Shown piece by piece: positions 37,081 through 50,029 of a stretch of DNA of 64,000 nt. How positions within the stretch are numbered: the stretch's first letter is position 1; each line of letters begins with the position of its first letter. The stretch comes from Malania oleifera (lineage: Eukaryota > Streptophyta > Magnoliopsida > Santalales > Ximeniaceae). A model generated the notes under the pieces. The model saw nothing but the letters and a program-made list of their open reading frames with translations. It ran no database searches and was not told the origin of the DNA. Position numbers and translations under genes: made by a program. The stretch lies in assembly GCF_029873635.1 (NCBI RefSeq), contig NC_080422.1, forward strand, positions 18,010,049-18,074,048, given 5' to 3'.

Positions 37081-37918
37081 AGTTGCATGAGGATTCCTTC
37101 TCCTATCCTTGTTGAACAAATATATTGTAATGGAAGTAACCAACCTACCTTAAGTCTTGGTACTCCTTTGAGTCTTCTTTTCCTGTTCTTTGTTGCTCCT
37201 TCTCCAGCGTCTGGGACATGCATTACTCAACCCCCTTTTGGTGTGGGAATCTTTCTAGTTATAGGTTCTTTGATTCTGGGTTCTTTTGGTCTTGGGAACC
37301 CATGAGCTATGGGACCTGCATCTGCTGAATATTCCGTTGAGAAGGGTGTGGATATTACCTTTCCTTCGACTAGGGTCTTTTACCCCCAACTCTCACTTAT
37401 TATGCTCTCTTTCTTTATTTTTCTTGATCTTTTACTTGTTCGTGTGTCCTCAACCCTCAGTGCGGCCCACTATTATACAGATCATGGCCCGGGCGGAGCA
37501 CGCTTCCCTCTACACAAACTTCCTCTCAGTGTGGCTCATTGAAATCTGATTCTCTAAATTGATTCTTTCCCATAGGATCCTAAGCCAGATGTTTGGATTG
37601 GAACGATCAAGCATGCAAATAATTTATTTTGAGAAAAAATCATTACAATTAATTTCATGACTCAATCCAAAAATTGCTATTCTTAGTTACTTGATCTCTT
37701 CTGACGTTGTGCGTGTGTGCAGAATGACAGCTGAGCTCTCGAATATCCCTTTGATATTCCATGTATCTCCCCTAGTTTCCGATTGCCCATGATTTTTGTG
37801 ATTTCCTGCATTTCCTGTATTTCTTTATTTTATATTCTTCTGTCTCTCGGTGTTATCTCATTTCACGTATTGTTAAAATATTAATGAAGATTTTGTTATA
37901 TTTTCGGCTCAGGTAAAT

Positions 37919-37971
<53 letters not shown>

Positions 37972-39132
37972 AGTCCCCTAGAGGAAAACATATATCAACT
38001 GTTTATGTAGATTTCAAGTTGCACGAGGTTAGTTTAAGGGTCAAAAATAGTTTGACGAAAGTAGTAATAAGGTTCTCATGGGATTAATTTCCCTACATGG
38101 ATCCCATGAAAGCTTTTTTCTAAAAAATTTAAAATTATTATTTTTTTCTTTTCTTTTCTTTTTTCTCAAAATGCAAGAATGAACACTAAGCTTTCACAAA
38201 AATAAATCTGGAGGAAGTAATGGGACATCGCGTTTAGGTTGAAAGGAACAAGTCACCGATTCATAATACTAACTCAATCATTGGCCTCACAAAAGCCTCT
38301 TTATAAAATATTAATTTTATTTTCCTTTCAATTTCAAATTATAAAAATAAATACTAATCTTTTTCAAAAACATATCTTAAGGAAGTAATTGAACCTTGGA
38401 TTAATTTTCCCACACAGTCCCACAAAAACCTCTTCAAAGTCATCATTCATTTTTCCTTCTTACCTTGAATTGTAGAAAAAATAAAAATAAAAAATTTAGC
38501 CCTCTCCAAAATTGGAGTTTGTCCTAAAAATGTTTTTTCTGGTTTAAAAGTCTTTTAGATTTTTCCAAATTGAAATTTTACAAACACCTAAAATTGTGTC
38601 CTCTTTCTCTTCAAAGTCAAAGACGATTTCTTGGTTTTTCAAAACTTTTTTTTTTTTTGTATATGCTATTACCCAATTCAAAAACCTTGAATTCCCCCTT
38701 TGAATTTGCTAAAATCTCTTGTTCTTTATTCTTAAATATCAACTCTCCCACTCTAAGGGAATTCATTTAAAAAGATATCCAAAAAATTTAGCATAGTAAC
38801 CACTCCATGAATAGGTTTTGATGGACGTGTGGGGAGGATAACCATTACTCATATGGTTGTCGGACTACCTTCTTTACGCACAAATGAATTTCAAGTCTAA
38901 ACTTTTTTTTTTTTTTTTTTTGAGATTTTTCTTTATTTTACTTATTGAAAATAAAAATAAAAATAAAAATAAAGCGATGATTCAAATTTTATTTTATTTT
39001 TTTCACAATGTTGACAAGTTAATCAAACAGTCACCAGGTGGCTGGGTTGTTATGGGAGAATATTCCCTCGTCTTTGATTTGATTAATTTTGGGCTCCTAG
39101 TGGTTAATTTGGTGGGGAAAATTTATATTTTT
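37081..39132. other. Unclassified AT-rich DNA with TA microsatellite
   Basis: No gene is recognised. There is a (TA)n repeat at about 37922-37968 (roughly 23 units), poly-T near 38903-38922 and poly-T near 38648-38659. Frames of 60-107 codons here are low-complexity or show no family resemblance. Confidence 0.45.
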
Positions 39133-39841
39133 GTTTTTGAAACTGTCTTTCAGTCCCTTTATTTTATCCAAACTGTGTAGCTGCAGCATGTGGGGGATTT
39201 CCCACATAGCCTGAGGAGAGCGGGTCGTGCATCTATTGAATATGGGTTTAATTAGTTGAAAATGACCCAAATGGCCACAAAAAAACAAAAAAGAAGCCCA
39301 TATTTAGCATCAAATAAAAGCAGAGGTCCATAATGGGCCTTAAATAAGCACATAGGACCACTATTGGACTTTAATTCGACAAATAGGCCAATATTGGGCC
39401 TCAATTTGACACTCATCCCCAATATTGGGCTTCAATTACAAGCAAAGGACCATATTGGGCCTTATTTTGCCACATAAGCCCACAGAAGCCCAAAATTGGG
39501 CTTCAATTCAAAGCTTAGCCTTATGGGCTTCAAATTAAGGCCAAATTAATACTTTAACTACTGCTCTCTGCTGTGTAGGTCAGAGGATGGAGACATGTAG
39601 ACTTTAGATTTTTATATTTCTTTGTATTTGTTATAAGATGAAAATATGCACCTATGGATGGATGGACTATCTAAAAAAAGCTACGAATGCTGAAAACTAT
39701 TCTTTCAAAATGTGTAACAATGGGGTGCAACAAAGATGCTGCTCCCATGCAAGGATGAGGGTATTGAAGAGAGCATAGACGTAGGAGGAGTAGAGTTACA
39801 GTGCAGAAATAGATGATGACATCTGATTTTAACCCAGGAGA
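39133..39841 (+). repeat. Direct repeat, flank copy A
   Basis: The 0.7-kb sequence begins TTGAAACTGTCTTTCAGTCC and ends just before the left inverted arm. It contains a run of ATTGGGCTTCAATT-like units (about 39310-39530). A second, noisier copy in the same orientation is at 49064-49745. This copy keeps the unit structure better. Confidence 0.85.
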
Positions 39842-41040
39842 TAACCATATCGTGTGTTTGTTTATTTCATGCCAGTTTATATTGGCCGCATATGTATGTC
39901 ATGGGTGAATGATGTGTAGGGACTTAATTCCCACGTTATACTTATCTACGCATTTGGAAATTGTATAGGACTGACCATAGGTTTGTTTATCAACGTTGTT
40001 GGAATAAATTAACCTAGGGGAAAAAGTTTTAAATTCCAATACAACCCCCCCTCTTGAGAATACATCCAATTCTAACAGTGGATACCGCCTTCCCATTTGC
40101 CCTTTTGATATTTGCTCAAAGTATGAGCTAGATTAAATGCTGGTTTCAAGAGATGTATATGAGGGGGGAAACTCTATCTCTTAATGCAGCCTTAACCCAG
40201 TGCGGAACTTGGCAATTTGGTGGTTCTTGTTATCAACTCCACACCTAATAGACAACTCATCGAATTGGGTCATAACTCAGAAACATTAGTACCCTGCGCA
40301 AGTGTAAGTTGATCCATAAGGAACTTTGGAAGCTAATAGGCACATACTTTTCAATGAGCCTATTCTTCATCAAATCCCACTGCTCAATAGGCTCTGACGT
40401 AGGTTGAGCCTCTTGCATCTCCACATTCATCAATGGAGTTTCGATGTCCAATCAATCTCATCTTAGGCGAATTGGACCGATGAGGGTCAATCATCCTGAC
40501 CCAATAATGTAGGCATCATATCAGCCATCCAATCTTGAAAAGTTTGGGATTAATTTGACCCATCAAATGTAGGGCTTCTATCTTCCATTCCTAGTAATGT
40601 TATCGTAAGGATCATGTCAGACCTTGGTGTGGTCCAAACCTTGAAAATTCCATCCAAAGTCATAGTCCTCATCATCCCAGTAAGGGTCATAAGGATCACG
40701 ATGTGGGGTGTCATATTAGCTTCGGGGAGAAGGTCATCTTGGTGGAGGAGGAGGTCGTCATCTTGGGAGTGAGGTCGAATCCTCGGGGACAGAGGTCATT
40801 CCCTGGATGGAGGACCTCCCTTGGCCTTCATTTCTTGGTTCTAAAGGGTGGGCTATGCTTCCTTGAGTCGGGTCTTGTGGGTTTGAGTTTCCAACCTCTC
40901 AATTCTAGTTAGGACTCTTTCGATCCCTATTTCAATCGAAGGGACTGTTCTTGAGAGATCATCCAGGGGTTATCCCAAATCAAATAGGATCTACGACCTC
41001 GGTATGCATTTTCTGACCTAGACGTTGACATCTAATGGGT
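39841..41040 (-). pseudogene. Inverted copy of solo-LTR end and gypsy gag
   Basis: 39841-40077 matches the first 232 bp of the solo LTR at 59066, reversed. 40078-41036 is the reversed gag region, from the RYVNL-coding end back to the MSTRSR start near 41032. Compared with the right arm, homopolymers are shortened (for example GGACCCG to GGACCG near 40470) and short segments are missing. No reading frame longer than about 60 codons survives, so the copy is non-coding. Confidence 0.8.
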
Positions 41041-43010
41041 ATTAGACCAAAAACAAGGAACACCCAATGGGGCATTCAACCAAAGTGAACTGAAAAGGAG
41101 GGTCAATCCACTAGTCGAGCTATGGAAATAGCAACATAGCCAAACTAGGCTTGATACCAATTGATGTAGGAAAATTCTGAAACCTAGTCTACCAAAAGAC
41201 CCTCTCACAAATGTGCACACACCAGATACACTTTACGATTAGACTTTAATTTAACCACAATGACCAATATAAATTATATGCAAAAATATAGGTTGTGGAC
41301 AATTCAAAAAAAGTTATAGGTTTCAGGTAGACTTGTCCTTAGGACCTAATCAGTAGGATAAATTAATTACTTGAAATATGGTAATTCAAGCCTTAAATAA
41401 GCCTAACATGCAAATATAATCCTTAGACATAAGACCACAATCAAGCATTCAAGTATGAAAATCTTTTGGACTTGAAGGTTGTAGGCAGAGATTATTCAAA
41501 AGAAGCAATGAATATTTTGAAAAGCTTAAATGGAAGGGAAATATCATATTGGCATCTAGGGTTTATTTTGGAAGTGATGAAATGAGCTTACTGAAAACTA
41601 TTTGGAATGATGAACACCAAACACATCGAACTTGCTCGATATCCCGGATGGTGATTCTCGTGTGGCTTTTGGGATTGGGATGATCTGCTTGATTGTTAAA
41701 GTAAATAATCGCAAACAATAGCTATGGAATGGTAATAGTGAATAAATGGAGAATCATAATCTCGGTGTCTCTCACCACTCAATCTCCACCGTAAGAAGGG
41801 ATGTGTCTCTCACCACTCCCACAAAGAGGGAAACAGCTTAAACTTAAGCCAAAGGCAATAATCTTGATTCAATTCAAATTAATTGATGTCTCCAATACTT
41901 AAAGCCCAGCCTATATTATAGAAGAGTTGGACAACCCTAACCATAGTAAAATAAAATATAACAATCTCTGAATGGAAACTGATAAGTGAAACAAAAAAGT
42001 CAAAAATGTAAAATTTTCAAAACAATTAGTCTATTCTTGGCCTTCTAGATGTTCAATACTTTCAAACTATCTCACCTACCATATACCAAATTAAATATAT
42101 TGAAGTCTCTTTGCAACCCACTTGGAAAACTCAATTTGGACTTTTTTGAGAAAGTTATGGCTATGTGGTGAAGGTGTACAGTTGTTCCAATGATGCTGAA
42201 TTCTAAAAACGAAGGGTAATGTTATTGGGCTACCAAGTCGTGCACCCCAATTTGAAATTCATGTGGTTTTTCCTATACTAATTAAAGGTATGGGGAGTCT
42301 TCTTTCTATCCCCAATGGAATCGGCTTATTTGGGTTCTGTAGATGAAGTTATGCATTTTTTTTGAAAAGGTGTGCAGTACCTTCATCTAGCGAATGGTAT
42401 CCACGTGGACACCATCTCACCGACATGTTATGCTTGAGGATTGTGGATTCCCCATCACGAGCCCATGTTTCAAAAGAAAGCCCTAAGCCCATATGTTCAA
42501 CATATGAGGCCCATTTTATTTTTTTTTTAAAAAGGTCAAGACCCATCTTTATAAACTTAAAGGACCAGCCCATTGTTAAAACAGAGGCTCGAGCCAATCT
42601 TTTCTAAAACCCAAAAGACAAGACCCATTTTTGTTTTAAACTAAGGTCGACCCAAACTTTTCTAAAACCCAAAAAGATGACCACATATTTTGAAAAAACA
42701 ATTACTTTTTTATTAACAAATAGGGCACAGACCATATTCCTTTAAAAACTATTTATTTAAAAAACAGGGCCCATTTCAACCATTAGTTTCTTAAAACCGG
42801 GTTGGGCATTTTTTTTTTAAAAAAAAAAAAACTCAAAGCATTAACCCATTTGTAAAAACAATTTGCCCAGGAAAAACAAAAAAAACCAACTCAACAAGTT
42901 GACTTATACTAAGTAACCCAAAACTCTCACCCAGTGGGGTGCCCCCCTTTCACCCCAAGTCAACCCCTAATCACACATCAGCAGCTTGATTCGCACGCAG
43001 TTCAACCTGA
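41041..43010 (-). mobile_element. Inverted copy of gypsy leader, primer site and LTR
   Basis: The reversed primer region reads GGCTTGATACCAATTGATGTAGG near 41149-41168 and has lost two bases against the right arm. LTR sequence continues to about 43010 by comparison with the right arm, including the TGGGCC/AAAACCC repeat block at 42470-42720. The outer LTR limit is unknown. Confidence 0.65.
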
Positions 43011-44201
43011 ACCCAACAACAGTGGGTCAACTAGTTAGTAAATAATCAAGCATAAACTCAAACCAAAGAACAAAATACCAATCACGGGATTTGTGTGGTT
43101 CAATGAAAACCAACAAGATGAAAAAAGGGAGGGGAAGGAAGAACTTATCTTGAGCCGAGGCTCTTAGAACCTCCCCACCATTTTTGCATTGCGAAAACAA
43201 AAAAAATAGATCAAAGATCAAATAAATAATATAAGAGAATAGAGAGACAAAAGATAGCATCGTAGATATGAGAACGAACGCGAGTGAGAAAGAGAGAGAA
43301 CTCTCATAAATGAGAGCAGAATAGAGAGAAGAGAGAGAGAGAGCGAGAGAGAGAGAGAGAGTCTCGCAGATCTGAGAGTGAATCTTGGTTTAACGAAGCT
43401 ATGACGTCACAGGCGAAATCATTGCATATCATTTGCATCTTTTCATATTATTATTGGTTTCAATATCATAGCGGATACCCGTAACCCTTTCAATATCATA
43501 GCGGATAGCCATAACCTGGCATTGGAGCCTAACCTCTGTTTCTAACAAAACTCTGATTGTCACTGACGAAAAACCATTGTATCATCATTTGCATCTTTTC
43601 ATACTCTTATTAATTAATTTGGTCTTTTTAAATCTAACTCCTTATATTAACTTGAATTACTAAGAAAAATAAATGAATGCATAGTAATCTCATAACTCAC
43701 TGGACCAAGCAAGTATAATATTTTCAATGGTAGACCAGTTAAACTAATGTCGTTGTGACAAGTAAATCTTATTGGTTAAATAGTAAGAGTACGTCAAGCT
43801 TTCTGAAAATAAGATATTATTTATTATATATATATATTTTAAAATAAACTGGAAAACAAGGCTCGTCATGTGCGCATATCTATACCTCTAAATATAAAAA
43901 TTAATTCTTTTCGGGTTCTCTCCCATTTTTCCTCTCTCTCCTATCTCCAAGTCTCTGCTCCTCTCACTCTCTCATCTCTCCGGTTCTCTTCTCTCCCTTT
44001 CTTTTTCTTGATTTCTTCTCTGCCTCATCTTCTCTCTGCTCATTTCCTTTCCCCTCTTCCCCTCTGGATCTCTCAGATCTGTTCCCCCCCCCCCCCCCTC
44101 TCGCGATATATTTTCTTTCGCTAATTTCTCCCTTCTAATCTCAGAGACTATGTTTTGTTATATGCTGGGGGACTACTCGAAGAAACGAAGTCCCAAGAGC
44201 C

Positions 44202-46753
44202 ATGGATTTGATAGGCCAATTTGGACATTGCATCCCGCTTGTGGGATGGCATGTTCGAAGTGTAGGGCCACATTTCATCTTGGAGAAAAATCTCACTCCT
44301 GGAAAATGAAATGAGTGAACTGAAGAGAGCTTATTGAAGATGTAAAGATTCAGGGGGAAGTTGCAGAGGAGCAAAAAAAGAGGCGTATTCGAGCAATCGA
44401 TGGCTGGCTTCTGAGTAGAAGCCCTGGAAAGGAAGTCAATGGAATCGGACGAGGGTTATGAAGAAATCGGAAGAAATGTTGGGAGGGAGGTGCCCCATAA
44501 ATTGTAGAATCGAGTTACAAGATTGGAAAGAGAGTAAGTGACCAAAGCTAAACTCTGTAGTTGAGTTAAAAAGAAAGGACCAGTTATTGATGTTGTGGCT
44601 AACAGGGACTGCCTCGGAAGTCCAGTGGATGACCAACCATGGCGCAGGCGTTGGTCTAGTTCAGTATTTGATTTGAGGGTTTGCGAACTCCTTAATGAAG
44701 AGAAAGCCTAAGAATGATGGGATTACGGAAGGGGGTGTCGGGAGACGACCCGCACGAAGAAAGTTAATAACGAATTCCTCAAGGGCGAGATGTGAGGAGT
44801 TCTGGCACAGCGGTTTGGGATGTGGTATCAAAACGCTAGACCGTGGAAAAAATCAACAAGCACTTCTTAATAAATTTTCAAGTCCCAGAGGAAGAGTGGA
44901 GAACTAAAAAGCATAAATGAGAAAGATACAAAATATGCAAGAGCTTGCAAACCAAAGAATACGTGTTGTTGTTGGTGATATTGGGGCCACTTGATCTCTT
45001 GAATATGGGGTCCCTCGGATGCCACCCAAAAAGTCCAAGGTGATAGTTACGACTAGATCGAAGAGGAAGCTGTGTAGCCAACTGGCGCTGACGGAAGATT
45101 GAAGGTGCAGTGTTTACGGGGGAAAAGCAAGGCTTATTTAAGTCAAAGTGGGCGAGGAGACCCTGGCGCTCATCCAGATATTGAGAGGCTTTTTTTTGGG
45201 CAAAGAACGTGTTGCTGACGAATGCAAGGGTTTGCCTCTGCTCTCCTCACCATTGGGGAGCAATGCTAGGATAAGAAGAAAACGGAGGGACTGGGGAGAA
45301 GGCAATAAAAAGTTGAGGGAATTCATCGAAGTTGTCAGGTATGGGGAGTCATGTGGATCCTGTATTGAAATAGTTAGATAGCTTGGAAGATGAAGCATAA
45401 AACTTTGTTTTATTATTGTCTATATTCCCCGAGGGACTATCGTATGGATAGAGATGATCTTACAAACTTTGGATTGGGGAAAGGGTATTTTGACGAAGAT
45501 TGAGGAGGGTGAAGAAATCATAAAAGTCTAAAGTCGGCCAGGGTATGAATGGGAGTGTTGAAGTGCGGGATTGGGGGGGACAGACAAACAGTGTGCATGC
45601 ATGACGTTCTTCGCGACATGGCTTGTGGTTGGGTTGTGAATGAGGGTTGAAGACAACAAACAAAATTTTGGTACAAGAAGAAGATGTTACAAAATGGGAG
45701 GAGCAGAGAAGGTGCACTCAAGTAAAAGGAGCACTAATTTACTGGAAAAGGTTGACGTGTTCATTGTGTCCAAATTTGCGGACTTTGATTCTTGAGATGC
45801 TAAACTAAATGCCTTTCTAAATTGGTCCGTGCCTTGACAGTTTGGACATATCAGATACTGAGAATATAGATGAGATTACCTTGTGGTATAGGTGCGTTGG
45901 TTAGCTTGCAGAATCTTTATCTGTGAGGACAAGGAATTGTTTTATAAGGGTGCCGCGGAACTAACAGAATTTGACTAAGTTGAGCTGTTTTATTATTAAT
46001 AAAATGTATCGTATGAAAGGAATTCATACGAGGAGTGGACAGCAAGTTTGTCGTTCAGTACGGTGTTTGAAATGCAAGATCACGAGGTTGCAATGATCTG
46101 GAATTATTTTGTTGGAAGAGTTGGAGTGCCTGAAGAACGTGGCAATTACACAAGTCACCATAAAAGGCACCACTAATCGGCTCAAAACATTTCTTAGCTC
46201 CCCAAAGTTACAGAGCTGCACACGGCATCTACAACTTTAAATTGGTGATGGTATGACCTCCACAAATTACAATCAAGTATGAGCGATCTTACAAACTTGG
46301 ATAGAGGATTGTAAGAAGTAAAAAGAGGTGGCAGTTTGTGGTGCCAATTCGGAGCGGACAAGGAAAGGATAATCCCCAGTATTCATTATATTGTGCGAAT
46401 GTGGGATGGAAAATAATTGCTTCCCCAACTTCGTGTACGTAACAAATTTGTTTTTGTCCGCTTACTGGGGGGACTTGAATGGCTCATTTTTATTTCCAAC
46501 TTCAAGTTCTCGGCGAGCATGGTGTGAGTCAATGAAGAAATTAACGCGTGCGGTGATCGGGATCAGCGGCTGCTGACAGCGTCGGAACAGAGTATTTTCA
46601 AGACTCAACAATTCTAGAGTTGTGGGATGTACCCAGGTGACGAGCATCTATGGGAAATCCCTATCCTTCCCTTCCTGACGCATAGGATGTTGGAGGGTGT
46701 CCCAAATTTAAAGAATCTTCCAACGCCACAAAGAACCGTTGGCAGTGCTCTAA
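44202..46753 (+). pseudogene. CNL resistance-gene copy, wrecked by indels
   Basis: The ATG at 44202 sits in the same GCCATGG context as the intact gene, and the equivalent stop is at 46751-46753. The total length is 2552 against 2553 bp. Despite this the frame breaks within the first 15 codons. In the first 115 bases I count at least six length changes (GGCCC to GGCC, AATTTTGG to AATTTGG, ATGTCG to ATGTTCG, GCCAAC to GCCAC, T5 to T3, CTCAAC to CTCAC) and few plain substitutions. The P-loop, kinase-2, GLPL and MHD segments are each recognisable but in different frames. Equal insertions and deletions with few substitutions are unusual for natural decay and typical of raw long-read error. Confidence 0.88.
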
Positions 46754-48288
46754 AGCAAAATGAGGAGAAGAAGAATGGTGGGATGTTTTGCAATGGGAGG
46801 ATGAAGCCCACCAAGGCCCATTTCGAACCATATTTCCAAAGAGTTAGTTACTACCCCTTTCCCAACATCAATGAATCGTTCCGTTTATTAGATCTTCATC
46901 TGTAAGTCATTACTCATTACCCAACTCTCTTTGGTTTCAAGTCGTGCTTCTTGGGAAAATGACTATTCACAAGTCGATTTATTTAAAAAAATATTATTAT
47001 TTTTTGGTATTTATTTTTCGTGATTTCTTTAAGATGGACAAGGAAAAATAAAAAAACAGAATCAAATAAACCAAAAGTAAACACCAATTGAATCTTACTC
47101 ATTGTTTGGTTCAGAGTTTTTAATGATTCTGTAAGGTGGGCCCATTAATAACTATAGCCTAACCAAATGATATCAATATAAATACATAAACATATATTAT
47201 GCAATATATATATTATATAATATTTAAAAAAAAAATAGAATTCTTTTTTCCCACTTCCCGATTAATTTTATGCATCTAAAAGAGAAATTTGGGATTTGCA
47301 TTTTCCTCGTACGTTGTTGCCGGTGTCATCACGAGCAGACTATAAAAATCAGTTTTTAGAGGTCAAAATCACATATGAAATATTATGTCAAACTTAATTC
47401 TAATATGAAATGTTGGAATATTAACACTTCAATTCATCCTTGTTATCATTATAGCTTTTTTGAAAACCGTCACTGTTTAGAAGTCTAAAATTAGAACTTG
47501 AATTTAAATTTGTGTAAATTGAAATATAATTTACATTAAATTGAAAACTTACAAGTGAATTCATAATTCAAAACATGCTTTGAATGGTCTCCATTATTTA
47601 TTGACTTTAATTTGCAGCAGATTAAAAAAACTCATATTTATGGTTGCAGGTTTTAAGTGATCAATTGAAGAATTGCTGAAGAGTGATGCTATATTGTATG
47701 GTGCCTTCCATTATTTTCTCAATTACGGTGATGTCTACATGGAATAAGATTCAAATCATAAAAAAACTATGGCTGTTTGACAAGATTTGATGCTCAGCGT
47801 TTAGTTGATGGATGCAATCTACCAAAATAAATTAAATAAATAAGTTTGAGTTGATGGATGATAATAAATGGGATTAGAAATTATAAAGGAAGATTAAGAA
47901 ATATAGCTGTTGAAATAAGTCACTGGGCGGAATTCAGATAAACAGTTGGCAAATAGGATGTTAATATTAATGATCATGTTAGACTTAATGCATTTCCAGT
48001 TCAATATTATTTCTGCATTATCAATCGCATGTTGCTTGTCAAACGTCAACCCACGAAATGATGATACCCTGTGTAGTTTTAGAACACGTATGCTCTTATA
48101 TTTTATTTATTTATTTTCTAAGACGAATTATTACTGTCATTTGTTTATTTTTAAATTTAAATAATTATTATGCATGCTTTAGCATTTATATTTTGCTTCA
48201 CTATAACTTAATAAGTTGGTGGGTAAAAATAGTTGTCAGGCTGATGGTATTTTTTCTAATAAAGTTTATATGGGAATATTTTAAATAC

Positions 48289-49024
48289 TGTTAAAAATAA
48301 ATATGAAATAAATTAATTTAATTATTGGAGTGAAAAATATAGTGCAGAGGAAAACAAAGGTGTTTTTCTTTCTGGGTTATTTTATTCAATGTGGAGGAAA
48401 ACCCAAGGGGGCTGTATTAGAAGACCCAAAGCCCACACCATTTTAGTGTGAAACCTAAAAGAAGTTGTAAAAAGAGAGGGGAGAAGAGAGGAGCCGTCAC
48501 TTTCAAATAAAGAGAGAAAACTGGTTTTTTATATGATGACTCAGATTGATCAAGACTACGATCTCGTTTAGTCTGTGGTCCGATCGAGCTGAAATTTGAG
48601 AGGAGAGGTTCACGGACTCACGGAGTTACATCGAACGGTGGAGATGGATTTGGAGCTGTGAGTTGGAGTTTTTGCCAGTGAACAGAAACCGCGAATTTGG
48701 TATATTCTCTCTAATTCTCTTTGTATTTGCCAAGATTGTAGATATCTTGATGAGGGATTTTGTATCATAATTACGATTATAGACGATTTTGGTACCCATT
48801 ATTTGATTGTTAGTGGAGATTTTAACTGGATTAGGTCCGTGATTTTTCTGCTCACACTGGGGGAAGTTCTACATAAAAAACTGCTTGAGTTCTTGTGGTT
48901 TGGTGTGTTGATTATTTCTATTATTATTTCCAGCACGTATAAAAGTATAGATACACTATATTGGCTTGCCATATAGGGAGAAAGAATTATTCCGGTAGTT
49001 GTTTTATTGATATCTCTCTCAACA
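48289..49024 (+). mobile_element. Inverted copy of Copia-like LTR
   Basis: Matches 50030-50772 in reverse. It starts TGTTAAAAATAAATATG and ends CTCTCAACA. It contains the AACCGCGAATTTGG, CTCACACTGGGGGAAG and CAGCACGTATAAAAG blocks typical of plant Copia LTR R-U5 regions. Six bases later the arm homology ends. Confidence 0.55.
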
Positions 49025-49063
49025 AAAGGATACTCCTGACCCTGTCTCCGGGTTCCACACTGC

Positions 49064-49745
49064 TGTTTTCTTGAAACTGTCTTTCAGTCCCCTTATTTTA
49101 ATCCAAAATGTGTAGCTGCAGCATGTGGGGGATTCCCAAGAGCCTGAGGAGAGGGGTCGTGCATCTATGAAATATGGGTTTTTTTAATTAGTTGAAATGA
49201 CCCAAATGGCCACAAAAAAAACAAAAGAAAGCCCCAGATTTAGCATCAAATAAAAGCAGGGTCCATAATGGGCCTTAAATAAGCACACTAGACCATATTG
49301 GATTCATTCGACAATATAGGGCCAATATGGGCCTCAATTGACACTCATCCCCAATATTGGGCTCAAAATTACAAGCCAAAAGGACCATATGGGCCTTATT
49401 TGCCACATAAGCCCACAGAAGCCCAAAAATGGGATTCTTCAAACATAGCACTTGTGGCTTCCAAATTAAGGCCCAAATTAATACTTTAACTAATCGCTCT
49501 CTGCTGTGTAGGTCAGAGGATGGAGGACATGAAGAATTTAGATTTAATTTCTTTGTATTTGTTATAAGATGAAAATATGCACCTATGGATAGATGGACTA
49601 TCTAAAAAAAAACTACGAATGCTGAAAACTATTCTTTCAAAATGTGTAACAATGGGGTGCAAAGATGAGGGATGAGAGAGGCATAGAGTTGGAGGAGTTA
49701 CAGTGCAGAGAACTAGTTAGATGACACTTGATTTTAAAAAGGAGA
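49064..49745 (+). repeat. Direct repeat, flank copy A'
   Basis: A second copy of 39133-39841 in the same orientation, with many short indels (for example GGGTTTAATT to GGGTTTTTTTAATT; GATGCTGCTCCCATGCAAG is missing). It joins the right-hand spacer, whereas copy A joins the left inverted arm. Confidence 0.85.
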
Positions 49746-50021
49746 CTCGAATTAATCATTTTAAGAAAATAAAGAAAGAACGATTAAATGGGATGCCTGC
49801 ACGACTATTTATCAATTGTTATAAGGAGTTAGTAACTCATTTATGATTATTGGCATGCAAATTTTGGTTTTTTCATTTTAAAAAAGTCTCTCCAAATGCA
49901 ATATTAGACTTAGATTTCGAGTCTAGTTACAATAGCTACTCTCCTTTTATTTCCTTCTTTATCTAAAGGTTACAAGTGATTCCTAATCTACTCTTTAATT
50001 TCTTTAAAGTATGCTTTGAAG
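49746..50021. other. Unique spacer of the inverted duplication
   Basis: 276 bp of AT-rich sequence found once in the window, with no gene. It lies between flank copy A' and the right arm. Confidence 0.6.
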
Positions 50022-50029
50022 GATCCTTT

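Larger units (their letters stand above)
39840..49030. repeat. Left arm of 9.2-kb inverted duplication
   Basis: The reverse complement of 50022-59297 along its whole length: part of a solo LTR, gypsy gag, primer site and LTR, promoter, CNL gene, 3' flank and a Copia-like LTR. It is truncated inside the solo LTR at its left end, so the right arm is the source. Differences from the right arm are dominated by one- and two-base length changes, many in homopolymers. Spacer between arms is about 1 kb. Confidence 0.9.

Noticed and set aside
36844..37143. 99-codon frame with KTQRP-like repeats
   Set aside because: The periodicity comes from the DNA repeat TGGGTTTTAGAAAAG of a gypsy LTR fragment, not from a repeat protein.
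37922..37968. TA repeat as a regulatory or origin element
   Set aside because: A plain dinucleotide microsatellite with no associated motif.
44202..46753. Second functional CNL gene on the plus strand
   Set aside because: The frame breaks within 15 codons and repeatedly after that; longest open pieces are under 100 codons.
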